Assembly: GCF_001953875.1 (NCBI RefSeq)
Contig: NZ_MQUR01000058.1
Coordinates: 1-50,759, forward strand
Direction: 5' to 3'
DNA: 50,759 nt
Origin: Streptomyces amritsarensis
GTDB lineage: Bacteria > Actinomycetota > Actinomycetes > Streptomycetales > Streptomycetaceae
In this document: piece by piece, positions 1 to 7,475 of the stretch
Numbering within the stretch: position 1 is the stretch's first letter
How the letters are laid out: the number at the start of each line of letters is the position of its first letter
Notes under the pieces: generated by a model
Seen by the model: only the letters and a program-made list of their open reading frames with translations
What the model was told of the DNA's origin: nothing
The model's database searches: none
Translations under genes and position numbers: made by a program

Positions 1-261
1 GCCCCCCCACACCCCCGAGCAACCCCGCCCGGGCCACGCCCAACCCGCACCACGCTCACCCCGCCCGGGCCGCGCCCCCGCACCGCCGAGCAACCCCGCA
101 GGCAGGCCCCGCCCAACCCGCACGGCACTGCGCCCCCGCCAGGGAAAACCGCCCCGGCCGCCGCCAACCCCCGCCGGAGCGACCCCCACACCGCCGAGCC
201 GCCCGCAGGGCAACCGGCAGGGGGCCGCGCATCCGCCCGCGCCGCGCGACACCCCGTCCCT
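1..261. other. GC-rich non-coding start of window
   Basis: No credible gene is seen here. The stretch is C-rich and low in complexity, with short direct repeats: gagcaaccccgc near 17 and again near 88, and cccaacccgcac near 40 and 113. It is probably the intergenic region upstream of the oxidoreductase at 298. The window edge prevents saying what lies beyond it. Confidence 0.5.
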
Positions 262-297
262 GGCACCCCGTGAGGAAAACGGGGTACCAACTCCCCC
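262..297 (+). promoter_or_regulatory. Hairpin and -10-like box abutting an ATG
   Basis: A 10-bp inverted repeat with one wobble pair (262-271 with 279-288) lies directly before the ATG at 298. Positions 285-290 read TACCAA, exactly 7 bases before the ATG. That matches the leaderless spacing seen elsewhere in this window, except that the last base of the box is A rather than T. No Shine-Dalgarno sequence precedes the ATG. The hairpin could be an operator, or the terminator of an upstream gene. Confidence 0.35.
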
Positions 298-1680
298 ATG
301 ACGATCAACGGCGGCATTTCCTTCTGGTACGCGACCGACCACAGCGCCCCGGCCGCTCCGCCCCGCGCGCCCCTCACCGCCCACACCACGGCCGACGTCG
401 TCATCGTCGGCGGCGGCTACACCGGCCTGTGGACCGCCTACTACCTCAAGCAGGCCGCGCCCGACCTGCGCGTCACCGTCCTGGAGCAGAGGTTCTGCGG
501 CTACGGCGCCTCCGGGCGCAACGGGGGCTGGCTCTACAACGGCATCGCCGGCCGCGACCGCTACGCCGCCCTCCACGGCCCGCAGGCCGCCCGGCACCTC
601 CAGCAGGCCATGAACGCGACCGTCGCCGAGGTCGTCGACGTCGCCGCCAAGGAGGGCATCGACGCCGACATCCACCGCGGCGGCGTCCTCGAAGTCGCCC
701 GCACCCCCGCACAGCTCGGCCGCCTCAGGGCCTTCCACGCCGCCGAGCTCGCCTTCGGCGAGACCGACCGCGAGCTCCACGACGCCGCCGCCACCCGCGC
801 ACGCATCGACATCGCCGACGCCGTCGGCTCCAGCTGGAGCCCGCACGGCGCCCGCATCAACCCCCTCAAGCTGGTCAGAGGTCTGGCAGGGGCCTGTGAA
901 CGCCTCGGCGTGGTGATCCACGAATCCACCCCGGTCACGCAGATCTCCGCGGGGAAGGCGGTCACCCCCTACGGGACGGCCCGCGCCCCGTACGTCCTGC
1001 GCTGCACCGAGGGCTTCACCGCCGCCCTGAGGGGCCAGAAGCGGTCGTGGCTGCCGATGAACTCCTCGATGATCGCGACCGCCCCGCTGCCCGCGGAGAC
1101 ATGGGCGCAGCTCGGCTGGTCGGGCCGGGAGGTCCTGGGCGACATGGCCCACGCGTACATGTACGCGCAGCGGACCGCCGACGACCGGATCGCGATCGGC
1201 GGGCGCGGGGTCCCGTACCGCTTCGGCTCGCGGACCGACCACGACGGCCGCACCGGGCAGGCCACCGTGGATTCCCTCCGCGACCTCCTCTTCTCCTTCT
1301 TCCCGGTCCTCGCCGGTACGGAGATCACCCACGCCTGGTCGGGGGTCCTCGGCGTGCCGCGCGACTGGTGCGCCACCGTCACCCTGGACCGCGCCACGGG
1401 CGTGGGCTGGGCCGGCGGGTACGTCGGCTCGGGCGTCGCCACCTCCAACCTCGCCGGCCGCACCCTGCGCGACCTGGTCCTCGGCGAGTCCACCGCGCTG
1501 ACCGGCCTGCCGTGGGTGAACCACCGCGTCCGCCGCTGGGAGCCGGAGCCCTTGCGCTGGCTCGGCGTGCAGGCCCTCTACGCCGCCTACCGTGCGGCGG
1601 ACCGCCGGGAGGCGGCCACCCGCACCCCGAGGACGGCTCCCCTGGCCCGCCTGGCCGACCGCGTCTCGGGCCGCCACTGA
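298..1680 (+). CDS. FAD-dependent oxidoreductase (DAO family)
   Basis: This is a 460-residue flavoprotein of the D-amino-acid oxidase (DAO) superfamily. Residues about 34-50 form the Rossmann dinucleotide fold, with VIVGGGYTGLWTAYYL as the FAD-binding GxGxxG strand-helix. It is followed by a GYGASGRNGG segment typical of amine oxidases that resemble gamma-glutamylputrescine oxidase (PuuB/OrdL type). Near the C-terminus, GWAGGYVGSGVATSNLAGR is the second FAD contact of the family. No signal peptide is seen, so it should be cytosolic. The substrate is inferred to be an amine or amino acid; the sequence alone does not fix it. The ATG has no ribosome-binding site and may be leaderless. The gene is closed by a strong hairpin at 1695-1732 and has no operon partner here. 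Confidence 0.8.
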   Translation: MTINGGISFWYATDHSAPAAPPRAPLTAHTTADVVIVGGGYTGLWTAYYLKQAAPDLRVTVLEQRFCGYGASGRNGGWLYNGIAGRDRYAALHGPQAARHLQQAMNATVAEVVDVAAKEGIDADIHRGGVLEVARTPAQLGRLRAFHAAELAFGETDRELHDAAATRARIDIADAVGSSWSPHGARINPLKLVRGLAGACERLGVVIHESTPVTQISAGKAVTPYGTARAPYVLRCTEGFTAALRGQKRSWLPMNSSMIATAPLPAETWAQLGWSGREVLGDMAHAYMYAQRTADDRIAIGGRGVPYRFGSRTDHDGRTGQATVDSLRDLLFSFFPVLAGTEITHAWSGVLGVPRDWCATVTLDRATGVGWAGGYVGSGVATSNLAGRTLRDLVLGESTALTGLPWVNHRVRRWEPEPLRWLGVQALYAAYRAADRREAATRTPRTAPLARLADRVSGRH

Positions 1681-1694
1681 CGGAGCACGAAAAC

Positions 1695-1732
1695 GGCGGA
1701 AGGCCCCGGGCGCTCGCCCGGGGCCTTCCGCC
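1695..1732. terminator. Perfect 16-bp hairpin terminator
   Basis: Arms 1695-1710 and 1717-1732 are perfectly complementary around a 6-base loop. It lies 14 bp after the oxidoreductase stop and just beyond the 3' end of the oppositely oriented tRNA-Thr, so it can serve both transcripts. Confidence 0.85.
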
Positions 1733-1734
1733 AC

Positions 1735-1812
1735 TGGAGCCCCCTGTCGGATTCGAACCGACGACCTACGCATTACAAGTGCGTTGCTCTGGCCGGACTG
1801 AGCTAAGGAGGC
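1735..1812 (-). tRNA. tRNA-Thr (anticodon TGT)
   Basis: Read on the minus strand, this 78-base stretch folds as a full cloverleaf. It has a 7-bp acceptor stem (GCCTCCT with AGGGGGC), a D arm with GCTC/GAGC, a 5-bp anticodon stem ACGCA/TGCGT around the loop CTTGTAA, and a T arm GTCGG-TTCGAAT-CCGAC. The anticodon TGT decodes ACA, hence threonine. The discriminator base is T and the CCA end is encoded (1735-1737). All stems pair, so the gene looks intact. Confidence 0.95.
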
Positions 1813-1969
1813 ACGGCGCACCCGCCGTGTACTGCGAGCGAAGCCGCCATCACTCTACACAGCGCGCGAATCCCCCTGCCATCGCATTGGCGGGCCCGCC
1901 GGACGGCGGCCACGGCCGGCCGGCGGGTCCGACAGATCGCACAGAGTTCGAAGTCACGGCGGCGCGGTG

Positions 1970-1998
1970 CTGACAGGAGCGGGTACGGCGGGTAGCGT
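1970..1998 (+). promoter_or_regulatory. Predicted msiK promoter
   Basis: CTGACA (1970-1975) and TAGCGT (1993-1998) are separated by 17 bp, close to the main vegetative consensus TTGACN / TANNNT. Transcription would start near 2005 and give a leader of about 74 bases. A GAAGGGA ribosome-binding site lies before the ATG at 2079. Confidence 0.6.
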
Positions 1999-2014
1999 CG
2001 GGCGGAGTCCGCAT

Positions 2015-2030
2015 TCTGGACTAGACCTTC
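2015..2030 (+). promoter_or_regulatory. DasR-like operator (dre-like site)
   Basis: The 16-mer TCTGGACTAGACCTTC matches 11 of 16 positions of the DasR responsive element as recalled (ACTGGTCTAGACCAGT), including the central CTAGACC. It sits about 10 bases after the predicted transcription start, where a repressor would block RNA polymerase. DasR is the GntR-type regulator of N-acetylglucosamine use, and MsiK energises chitobiose uptake, so the position makes biological sense. This is inference from motif similarity only. Confidence 0.45.
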
Positions 2031-2078
2031 CACTCGGATCGTCCGGCACGTTCCTGCCGGTAGAAGGGATACACCACC

Positions 2079-3167
2079 ATGGCTTCTGTCACTTTCGACA
2101 AGGCGACCCGCCTGTACCCGGGCGGCGACAAGCCCGCCGTCGACCAGCTGGAGCTGGAGATCGAAGACGGCGAGTTCCTCGTCCTCGTCGGCCCGTCCGG
2201 CTGCGGCAAGTCCACCTCGCTGCGCATGCTCGCCGGCCTGGAGGACGTCAACGGCGGCGCCATCCGCATCGGTGACCGCGACGTCACGCACCTGCCGCCG
2301 AAGGACCGGGACATCGCGATGGTGTTCCAGAACTACGCGCTCTACCCGCACATGTCCGTCGCCGACAACATGGGCTTCGCGCTCAAGATCGCCGGCGAGG
2401 ACAAGGCCACCATTCGCAAGAAGGTGGAGGACGCGGCGAAGATGCTCGACCTCACGCAGTACCTGGACCGCAAGCCCAAGGCGCTCTCCGGCGGTCAGCG
2501 CCAGCGTGTCGCCATGGGCCGCGCGATCGTGCGCAAGCCGCAGGTGTTCCTGATGGACGAGCCGCTGTCGAACCTCGACGCCAAGCTCCGCGTGTCGACG
2601 CGTACGCAGATCGCCGCGCTCCAGCGCGACCTCGGCATCACGACCGTCTACGTCACGCACGACCAGGTCGAGGCCATGACCATGGGCGACCGGGTGGCTG
2701 TGCTCAAGGACGGTCTGCTCCAGCAGGTCGACACCCCGCGCAACATGTACGACCGCCCCGCGAACCTCTTCGTCGCCGGCTTCATCGGCTCTCCCGCCAT
2801 GAACCTGGTCGAGGTCCCGATCACGGACGGCGGCGTGAAGTTCGGTGACAGCGTCGTCCCGGTGTCGCGCGCCGCGCTGTCCGCCGCGGCCGACGCGGGC
2901 GACCGCACCGTCACGGTCGGCGTCCGCCCGGAGCACTTCGACGTCGCCGAGAGCGGCGGTCTGACCGTCACCGTGAACGTCGTCGAGGAGCTCGGCGCCG
3001 ACGGCTACGTCTACGGCTCCACCTCGGCCGCCGAGGGCTCGCAGGACCTCGTGGTCCGCGTGGGCGGCCGCCAGGTCCCGGAGAAGGGCTCCAGCCTGCA
3101 CATCGTGCCGCGGGCCGACGAGATCCACGTCTTCTCGACGTCTTCCGGGCAGCGACTGTCCGACTAG
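2079..3167 (+). CDS. msiK: Multiple sugar import ABC ATPase MsiK
   Basis: MsiK is the shared ATP-hydrolysing subunit that powers several sugar ABC importers in Streptomyces (cellobiose, chitobiose, maltose, xylobiose). It works at the inner face of the membrane. All ABC motifs are intact: Walker A GPSGCGKS (38-45), Q-loop Gln84, signature LSGGQ (136-140), Walker B ending in Glu161, and the switch His194. Residues after about 240 form the OB-fold/TOBE regulatory domain typical of MalK/UgpC. At 362 residues it is normal to slightly short for the family. The near-verbatim match of the core to S. coelicolor MsiK (SCO4240), as recalled, supports the name. It stands alone, without permease genes, as expected for a shared ATPase. 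A promoter and a dre-like operator precede it. Confidence 0.95.
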   Translation: MASVTFDKATRLYPGGDKPAVDQLELEIEDGEFLVLVGPSGCGKSTSLRMLAGLEDVNGGAIRIGDRDVTHLPPKDRDIAMVFQNYALYPHMSVADNMGFALKIAGEDKATIRKKVEDAAKMLDLTQYLDRKPKALSGGQRQRVAMGRAIVRKPQVFLMDEPLSNLDAKLRVSTRTQIAALQRDLGITTVYVTHDQVEAMTMGDRVAVLKDGLLQQVDTPRNMYDRPANLFVAGFIGSPAMNLVEVPITDGGVKFGDSVVPVSRAALSAAADAGDRTVTVGVRPEHFDVAESGGLTVTVNVVEELGADGYVYGSTSAAEGSQDLVVRVGGRQVPEKGSSLHIVPRADEIHVFSTSSGQRLSD

Positions 3168-3186
3168 TCGTACCGGCAAGGGGTTT

Positions 3187-3217
3187 GGAGGGGCGTCCCG
3201 CCAAGGGGCGCCCCTCC
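3187..3217 (+). terminator. msiK terminator hairpin
   Basis: The arms GGAGGGGCG (3187-3195) and CGCCCCTCC (3209-3217) pair perfectly around a 13-base loop, 20 bp after the msiK stop codon. There is no clear T-tract, as is usual in Streptomyces. Confidence 0.7.
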
Positions 3218-3359
3218 GCCGTTCGTTGCCGGCGGGCATCCCCCAGGAACCCCGACAGACCGGGCCATTCGGGCGGAGTCGTCAACCCGGAATTCGAAAA
3301 GCCACGTCGAGCCATCCCCCGACAGGGTGACTAAATGTCGCCAAATCCTCACCGAGCGC

Positions 3360-3372
3360 TACTCTCGCCCTC
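3360..3372 (+). promoter_or_regulatory. Leaderless-type -10 box
   Basis: TACTCT (3360-3365) lies exactly 7 bases before the GTG at 3373. Transcription would therefore begin at or within a base of the start codon. No ribosome-binding site is present. A -35 element is not obvious. Confidence 0.5.
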
Positions 3373-3786
3373 GTGACCCACACTGCCCGCCGAATCGGCC
3401 GTTCCCTCGCCCTGGTCCTGCCCGTCGTCCTGGTCCTGTCCGGGACCCTCGCGGTCACCATGGTTCCCTGGGCGGACACGTCCTCCTCCCAGCTCGTGAC
3501 CGCGTCCGCCGAGGGCGTCTCCACGCCCGCGAAGCCGCGCGCCGCCCACGAGGTGCTGCGCACCCGGCTCGTCGGCGAACTGCAGCAGGGCCAGGCGCCG
3601 GACGACGTCCTGACCCACCTCCAGCAGGAGGTCAACCGCCGGCCGTCGCTCGCCGAGCACTGCGTGGGGATCGCCCGGGCGCTCGGACGCGCCGCCGTCG
3701 AGGCGTACGGCCCGACGAAGGCCCAGTCGTTCGCCCGCCCCGTCTGCGACACCTCGTACGCCTCCGGCGTCGCCTCCATGGGCTGA
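3373..3786 (+). CDS. Small secreted or membrane-anchored protein
   Basis: This 137-residue protein is not assigned to a named family. It has a basic N-terminus (MTHTARRIGR), then a single hydrophobic segment (about residues 11-30), which fits a signal peptide or N-terminal anchor. A polar domain of about 100 residues follows. Two cysteines (in EHCVG and PVCDTS) in the exported part could form a disulfide. The GTG start was chosen because a -10 box ends 7 bases upstream and because the hydrophobic helix then falls at the N-terminus. Its neighbours are msiK and a nucleotidyltransferase, with its own promoter. Its role is unknown. Confidence 0.65.
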   Translation: MTHTARRIGRSLALVLPVVLVLSGTLAVTMVPWADTSSSQLVTASAEGVSTPAKPRAAHEVLRTRLVGELQQGQAPDDVLTHLQQEVNRRPSLAEHCVGIARALGRAAVEAYGPTKAQSFARPVCDTSYASGVASMG

Positions 3787-3801
3787 CACGCGCCTCGTCC
3801 C

Positions 3802-3814
3802 TACGCTGGCCGCC
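3802..3814 (+). promoter_or_regulatory. Leaderless-type -10 box
   Basis: TACGCT (3802-3807) lies 7 bases before the ATG at 3815, which predicts a leaderless transcript. TGACAC at 3784-3789 overlaps the stop codon of the previous gene, but at 12 bp its spacing is too short for an ordinary -35. Confidence 0.5.
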
Positions 3815-4573
3815 ATGACCGACGCCCCCCGATCCGCCTCCTCCGCAGCCGCGTTCCCCGCCGCACCCACCCAGGCAGTCGTCCTGGCGGGCGGCCAGGG
3901 TTCGCGGCTGCGTCCGTACACCGACGACCGCCCCAAGCCCATGGTCGAGATCCCGGGGACCGGGCTGCCGATCATCGGGCACCAGCTGGCCTGGCTCGCG
4001 GCCGAGGGCGTCACCGACGCCGTCGTCTCGTGCGGGCATCTCGCCGGCGTGCTCCAGGAGTGGCTGGCCGGGGCGCCGTTGCCGCTGCGCGTGACCACGG
4101 TCGTCGAGGAGGAGCCGCTGGGGCGCGGCGGCGGCCTGAAGCACGCCGCACGGCACCTCCCCGACCCCGGCGGGGCCTGGTACGCCACGAACGGCGACGT
4201 CTGGACCCGTTTCTCGCTCCGCGAGATGGCCGCCTTCCACGACGAGCGGGGGGCGGTCGCGACGCTCGCGCTGGCCCGGCCGCGGATCCCCTGGGGGGTG
4301 GTGGAGACCAACGAGTTCGGGCACGTACTGGACTTCATCGAGGCCCCGCTGTCGCCCTACCCGGTGAACGCCGGCGTGTACGTCTTCGGGCCCGAATTCG
4401 CCGCTCTGCTCCCCGACTTGGGGGACCACGAGCGCACCACCTTCCCGCGTCTGGCGCGGCAGCGGCGGCTGGCGGGCTTCCCGCTGCCGCAGGGCGCCTA
4501 CTGGCGGGCGATCGACACGGCCAAGGACCTCATCGAGGCCGCACGGGAGTTGGCGGCGCAGACGGGCACCTGA
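3815..4573 (+). CDS. Sugar-1-phosphate nucleotidyltransferase
   Basis: This 252-residue enzyme belongs to the nucleotidyltransferase (NTP_transferase) family, which joins an NTP and a sugar-1-phosphate to give an NDP-sugar and pyrophosphate. The signature VVLAGGQGSRLRPYTDDRPKPM, split as LAGGQGSRLRP plus PKPM, appears at about residues 22-45. It contains the NTP-binding Gly loop, the catalytic Arg and the Lys of PKPM. The metal-binding Asp is in TNGDV. The length fits the short mannose-1-phosphate guanylyltransferase / glucose-1-phosphate transferase group without a C-terminal beta-helix. The base and sugar used cannot be read from the sequence. There is no Shine-Dalgarno site and the start is probably leaderless. 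The gene converges on the DoxX-like gene across a shared terminator. Confidence 0.8.
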   Translation: MTDAPRSASSAAAFPAAPTQAVVLAGGQGSRLRPYTDDRPKPMVEIPGTGLPIIGHQLAWLAAEGVTDAVVSCGHLAGVLQEWLAGAPLPLRVTTVVEEEPLGRGGGLKHAARHLPDPGGAWYATNGDVWTRFSLREMAAFHDERGAVATLALARPRIPWGVVETNEFGHVLDFIEAPLSPYPVNAGVYVFGPEFAALLPDLGDHERTTFPRLARQRRLAGFPLPQGAYWRAIDTAKDLIEAARELAAQTGT

Positions 4574-4687
4574 GGGCCCTCACGGCCCCCGCCGCGCCCC
4601 ATCCCACCCCGCCCACACCCACAGGGGACCACCACACCGCCGCACAGGGCCCCGCGCGCAGGGACCCGGCAACACCCCCGTACACGC

Positions 4688-4727
4688 CGCAGGGGCCCGG
4701 CACGCTCGCGCGTACCGGGCCCCTGCG
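4688..4727. terminator. Bidirectional terminator
   Basis: Two 17-base arms (4688-4704 and 4711-4727) pair with a single wobble mismatch around a 6-base loop. It lies between the convergent nucleotidyltransferase and DoxX-like genes and probably ends both. Confidence 0.8.
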
Positions 4728-4748
4728 TGCCGGCCCCTGGCGGAGGGC

Positions 4749-6260
4749 TCAGCCGATGAGCCCGCCGATCAGGCCGGGCTGCTTGGTCGGGGCGGTGCCG
4801 CCCCCGCTGATGCTGCTGCCCGACGAGGACGACGGCGACTTCGGCGCCGTCGACTGCCGCGGGGTGCTGCGCGGGGTCTGCTGCTTGCCGGTCGTGCTGC
4901 CCCGGGTCGCGGTGGGCGACTGCGAACCCGTCCCGGCCGTCTCCCGGGACGGCGCGCCCGACGCGGTCTTGCCCGCCTTGGCGGAGGGCTCGGACGGCGA
5001 GGGCGTCGGCGACGCGGGCCGGGTCGGCTGCTGCGCGGGCTGCTGCCTGGCAGGTGTCTGCGGCAGCGGACGGCCCGGCAGGTAGTTGCTGGGGGCCTCG
5101 CCGGGACCGGGGACGGTGACCACGGTGGTGGAGCGGACGGCGCCGCCCAGGAGCGAGCCGACGAGCAGGGTGAGCCCGCACACCACGCTCGCCATGACGG
5201 CACCGCGCCGCAGCACGCGGCGGCGCAGCCGCCAGATCTCCGAGCGCGGCCCGAGGGTGCGCCAGGCCTCGCCGGCGAGCCGGCCGTCGAGGGAGTAGAC
5301 CGGCGCGCCCGCGATGATCAGCGGGCTCCACGCGGCGAGGTAGATGATGTCGGGCGCGTCGTAGGCCGGGACGGTCTTCCAGCTCACCGTCATCAGCAGC
5401 GCGGCGGACAGCAGCGCCCCGAAGCAGGCCGCGAACCGCTGCCACAGGCCGAAGACCGTCAGCACGCCGACGATGACCTGGAGGAAGGCCACGCTGAGGC
5501 CCGCGCCCACCGGGTGGGCGAGGGCGAAGTCGCGCAGCGGCTCGGCCAGCGCCCACGGGGTCAGGGTGTGCAGCCAGGTGACCATGGAGCCGCGCTCGCC
5601 GCCGTCGAAGTAGACGGGGTCGCACAGCTTGCCCATGCCGGCGTAGATGGAGATGAAGCCGAGGAAGACGCGCAGCGGGAGCAGCACGACACCGAGGTTC
5701 ATCCGGCGGCCGGGGTAGTAGGAGGCCTGGCCGCGGTTGTCGGCGGCGGGGCGCCGCGACTCCGGCCCGGCGCCGGCCCCGGGGCCGTGCGGCTGCTCGT
5801 ACGGGAGGTCCCGTACGGCGGCCAGGGGGCGGGTCTCGGCGGGGTCCCCGTAGCTGCGCTGGCCGATGACGGTCGGCGTGGCCAGGGTGTCCTCGGCGAG
5901 GTCGTGGTCCAGGTCGATGCGCGGGATGACCTGGGTGGCGCCGCCGTCGTACTCGTCGTGGCCGCGTACGGCCTGGAGCAGTCCGCCCATGGCCGCGGCG
6001 GCGTCCCCGGTGTCGGACTTGCCGCTCCAGACCACGGGGGCCCGGCGGCGGGCGGCCCCGGCGGCGGCGACCGCGGCACCGCCCAGGACGGGCGCGCGGC
6101 CGGGGGCCTTCGCGGGCTTGGAACGCGCGCTCGGGCTCGGTGCGAGCCGCACGCGGAAGCTGGCGTGGTTGACGATGACCTGTGCGGGGTCGCACGGCAC
6201 CTTGACCATGCTCAGCGCGGGCTGGTCGTCGAACCCTGACGTTCTGGTGTCCACACTCAT
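4749..6260 (-). CDS. DoxX-like membrane protein with long tails
   Basis: This 503-residue protein has a DoxX-type core. The segment about 190-375 holds four hydrophobic helices, starting with NLGVVLLPLRVFLGFISIYAGMGKL split around the FLGFISIYAGMGK motif typical of DoxX/DoxD. A further hydrophobic helix lies near residues 355-375. The roughly 180-residue N-terminus is polar, Ala/Pro/Arg-rich and probably cytosolic. The last 120 residues are a Pro/Ser/Thr/Lys-rich tail ending in a Gly-rich GLIGGLIG. DoxX proteins are linked to thiol and quinone redox at the membrane, but the function here is unproven. The ATG is preceded by GGTTAG, a weak ribosome-binding site, and an inverted repeat just upstream may be an operator. 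Confidence 0.75.
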   Translation of the reverse strand: MSVDTRTSGFDDQPALSMVKVPCDPAQVIVNHASFRVRLAPSPSARSKPAKAPGRAPVLGGAAVAAAGAARRRAPVVWSGKSDTGDAAAAMGGLLQAVRGHDEYDGGATQVIPRIDLDHDLAEDTLATPTVIGQRSYGDPAETRPLAAVRDLPYEQPHGPGAGAGPESRRPAADNRGQASYYPGRRMNLGVVLLPLRVFLGFISIYAGMGKLCDPVYFDGGERGSMVTWLHTLTPWALAEPLRDFALAHPVGAGLSVAFLQVIVGVLTVFGLWQRFAACFGALLSAALLMTVSWKTVPAYDAPDIIYLAAWSPLIIAGAPVYSLDGRLAGEAWRTLGPRSEIWRLRRRVLRRGAVMASVVCGLTLLVGSLLGGAVRSTTVVTVPGPGEAPSNYLPGRPLPQTPARQQPAQQPTRPASPTPSPSEPSAKAGKTASGAPSRETAGTGSQSPTATRGSTTGKQQTPRSTPRQSTAPKSPSSSSGSSISGGGTAPTKQPGLIGGLIG

Positions 6261-6273
6261 CTAACCGAGTGAT

Positions 6274-6290
6274 CAGTGTTTAGGACACTG
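6274..6290. promoter_or_regulatory. Inverted repeat upstream of the DoxX-like gene
   Basis: CAGTGT and ACACTG (6274-6279 and 6285-6290) are perfect inverted arms around 5 bases. They lie 14-30 bases before the DoxX-like start. The size and position suit a dimeric repressor site. No regulator can be named. Confidence 0.45.
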
Positions 6291-6332
6291 CCTTGACATC
6301 AGGGATCTGTCCGAGACCCGTCAAGATCAAGC

Positions 6333-6357
6333 CACCCCGCCCGGAACGGGCGGGGTG
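6333..6357 (-). terminator. rlmB terminator hairpin
   Basis: Perfect 11-bp arms (6333-6343 and 6347-6357) surround a 3-base loop, about 46 bp beyond the rlmB stop on the minus strand. It insulates rlmB from the DoxX-like gene. Confidence 0.8.
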
Positions 6358-6402
6358 ACACGCTCACGGGTCATATTCAGTGAGCCAAGTGGATCAAAGC
6401 GA

Positions 6403-7374
6403 TCAGGTGCGCGGCCGTGCGGCGCGCCGGCGGGCCGCCTCGTACAGCACGACGCCCGCGGCGACACCGGCGTTGAGGGACTCGGCGCCGCCCGGCATCG
6501 GGATGCGCACCAGGTAGTCGCAGTTCTCGCCGACGAGGCGGCCGAGGCCCTTGCCCTCGGAGCCGACGACGATGACGACCGGGCCGCCGAGCGCCTCCAG
6601 GTCCTGCACCTCGTGCGTGCCCTCGGCCGCGAGGCCGACGATCGCGATGCCGGCCTTCTTGTAGTCCTGCAGGGCGCGGGTGAGGTTGGTGACGCGGGAG
6701 ACCGGCGTGCGGGCGGCGGTGCCGGCCGAGGTCTTCCAGGCGCCGGCGGTCATGCCGGCGGCGCGCCGCTCGGGGATGACCACGCCGTGGCCGCCGAAGG
6801 CGGAGACGGAGCGGACGATCGCGCCGAGGTTGCGCGGGTCGGTGACGCCGTCGAGGGCGACGATGAGCGGGTCCTCGCCGTTGTCGTATGCGGCGTCGGT
6901 GAGGTCCTCGGGGTGCGCGTACTCGTACGGCGGGACCTGGAGGACGAGGCCCTGGTGGTTGAGCCCGTTGGTCATGCGGTCGAGCTCGGGGCGCGGGGCT
7001 TCCATCAGGTTGATGTTGCCGCGCTCGCCCGCGAGCTGGAGTGCCTCGCGGACGCGCTCGTCGTTGTCGATGAACTGCTGCACGTAGAGGGTCGTGGCCG
7101 GGACGCCGTCGCGCAGCGCCTCGAAGACCGGGTTGCGGCCGACGACCATCTCGCTGGTGCCCTTGGGCCCGCCCCGGCGGGGGGCCGGGCGGCGCTTGGC
7201 GGCCTGGCGGGCCATGGCGTTGGCGATGCGGTTCGCCTTGTGCTTCTTGCGGTCCTCGGCCTTGGGCGTGGGGCCCTTGCCCTCCAGGCCCTTGCGTCGC
7301 TGGCCACCGCTGCCGACCGTGGCGCCCTTCTTGTTGGACGTGCGGCGGTTCCTGCGCTGGCTGTTCCCGGCCAT
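6403..7374 (-). CDS. rlmB: 23S rRNA (guanosine-2'-O)-methyltransferase RlmB
   Basis: This SpoU/TrmH-family (SPOUT) methyltransferase of 323 residues is predicted to methylate the 2'-O of a guanosine in 23S rRNA (G2251 in E. coli numbering). The first 70 residues are a basic Lys/Arg extension common in actinobacterial members. Next comes the substrate-binding domain starting VVGRNPVFEAL, then the knotted catalytic domain. That domain contains LDGVTDPRNLGAIVRSV (motif 1), VVGSEGKGLG (motif 2) and IPMPGGAESLNAG (motif 3). A longer open frame continues upstream inside cysS, but the ATG at 7374 is where similarity and the basic extension begin, with AGAGG just before it. Gene fusion is rejected. 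The gene lies downstream of cysS but is separated from it by a terminator. Confidence 0.92.
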   Translation of the reverse strand: MAGNSQRRNRRTSNKKGATVGSGGQRRKGLEGKGPTPKAEDRKKHKANRIANAMARQAAKRRPAPRRGGPKGTSEMVVGRNPVFEALRDGVPATTLYVQQFIDNDERVREALQLAGERGNINLMEAPRPELDRMTNGLNHQGLVLQVPPYEYAHPEDLTDAAYDNGEDPLIVALDGVTDPRNLGAIVRSVSAFGGHGVVIPERRAAGMTAGAWKTSAGTAARTPVSRVTNLTRALQDYKKAGIAIVGLAAEGTHEVQDLEALGGPVVIVVGSEGKGLGRLVGENCDYLVRIPMPGGAESLNAGVAAGVVLYEAARRRAARPRT

Positions 7375-7421
7375 GACCTCTACCTGTTTTCGTTGGTGCT
7401 GCGATATGTACGTATGAAGAG

Positions 7422-7449
7422 TGTGCCGCCCGGGAGGCCGGGCGGCACA
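7422..7449 (-). terminator. cysS terminator hairpin
   Basis: Perfect 12-bp arms (7422-7433 and 7438-7449) enclose a GAGG loop, 27 bp beyond the cysS stop codon on the minus strand. rlmB transcription either reads through it or starts anew after it. Confidence 0.8.
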
Positions 7450-7475
7450 GTCGGACTGCTCCGGGTGCCGGGGGC

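Noticed and set aside
1803..3239. 478-codon frame antisense to msiK
   Set aside because: It mirrors the msiK coding periodicity and contains no protein-like motifs.
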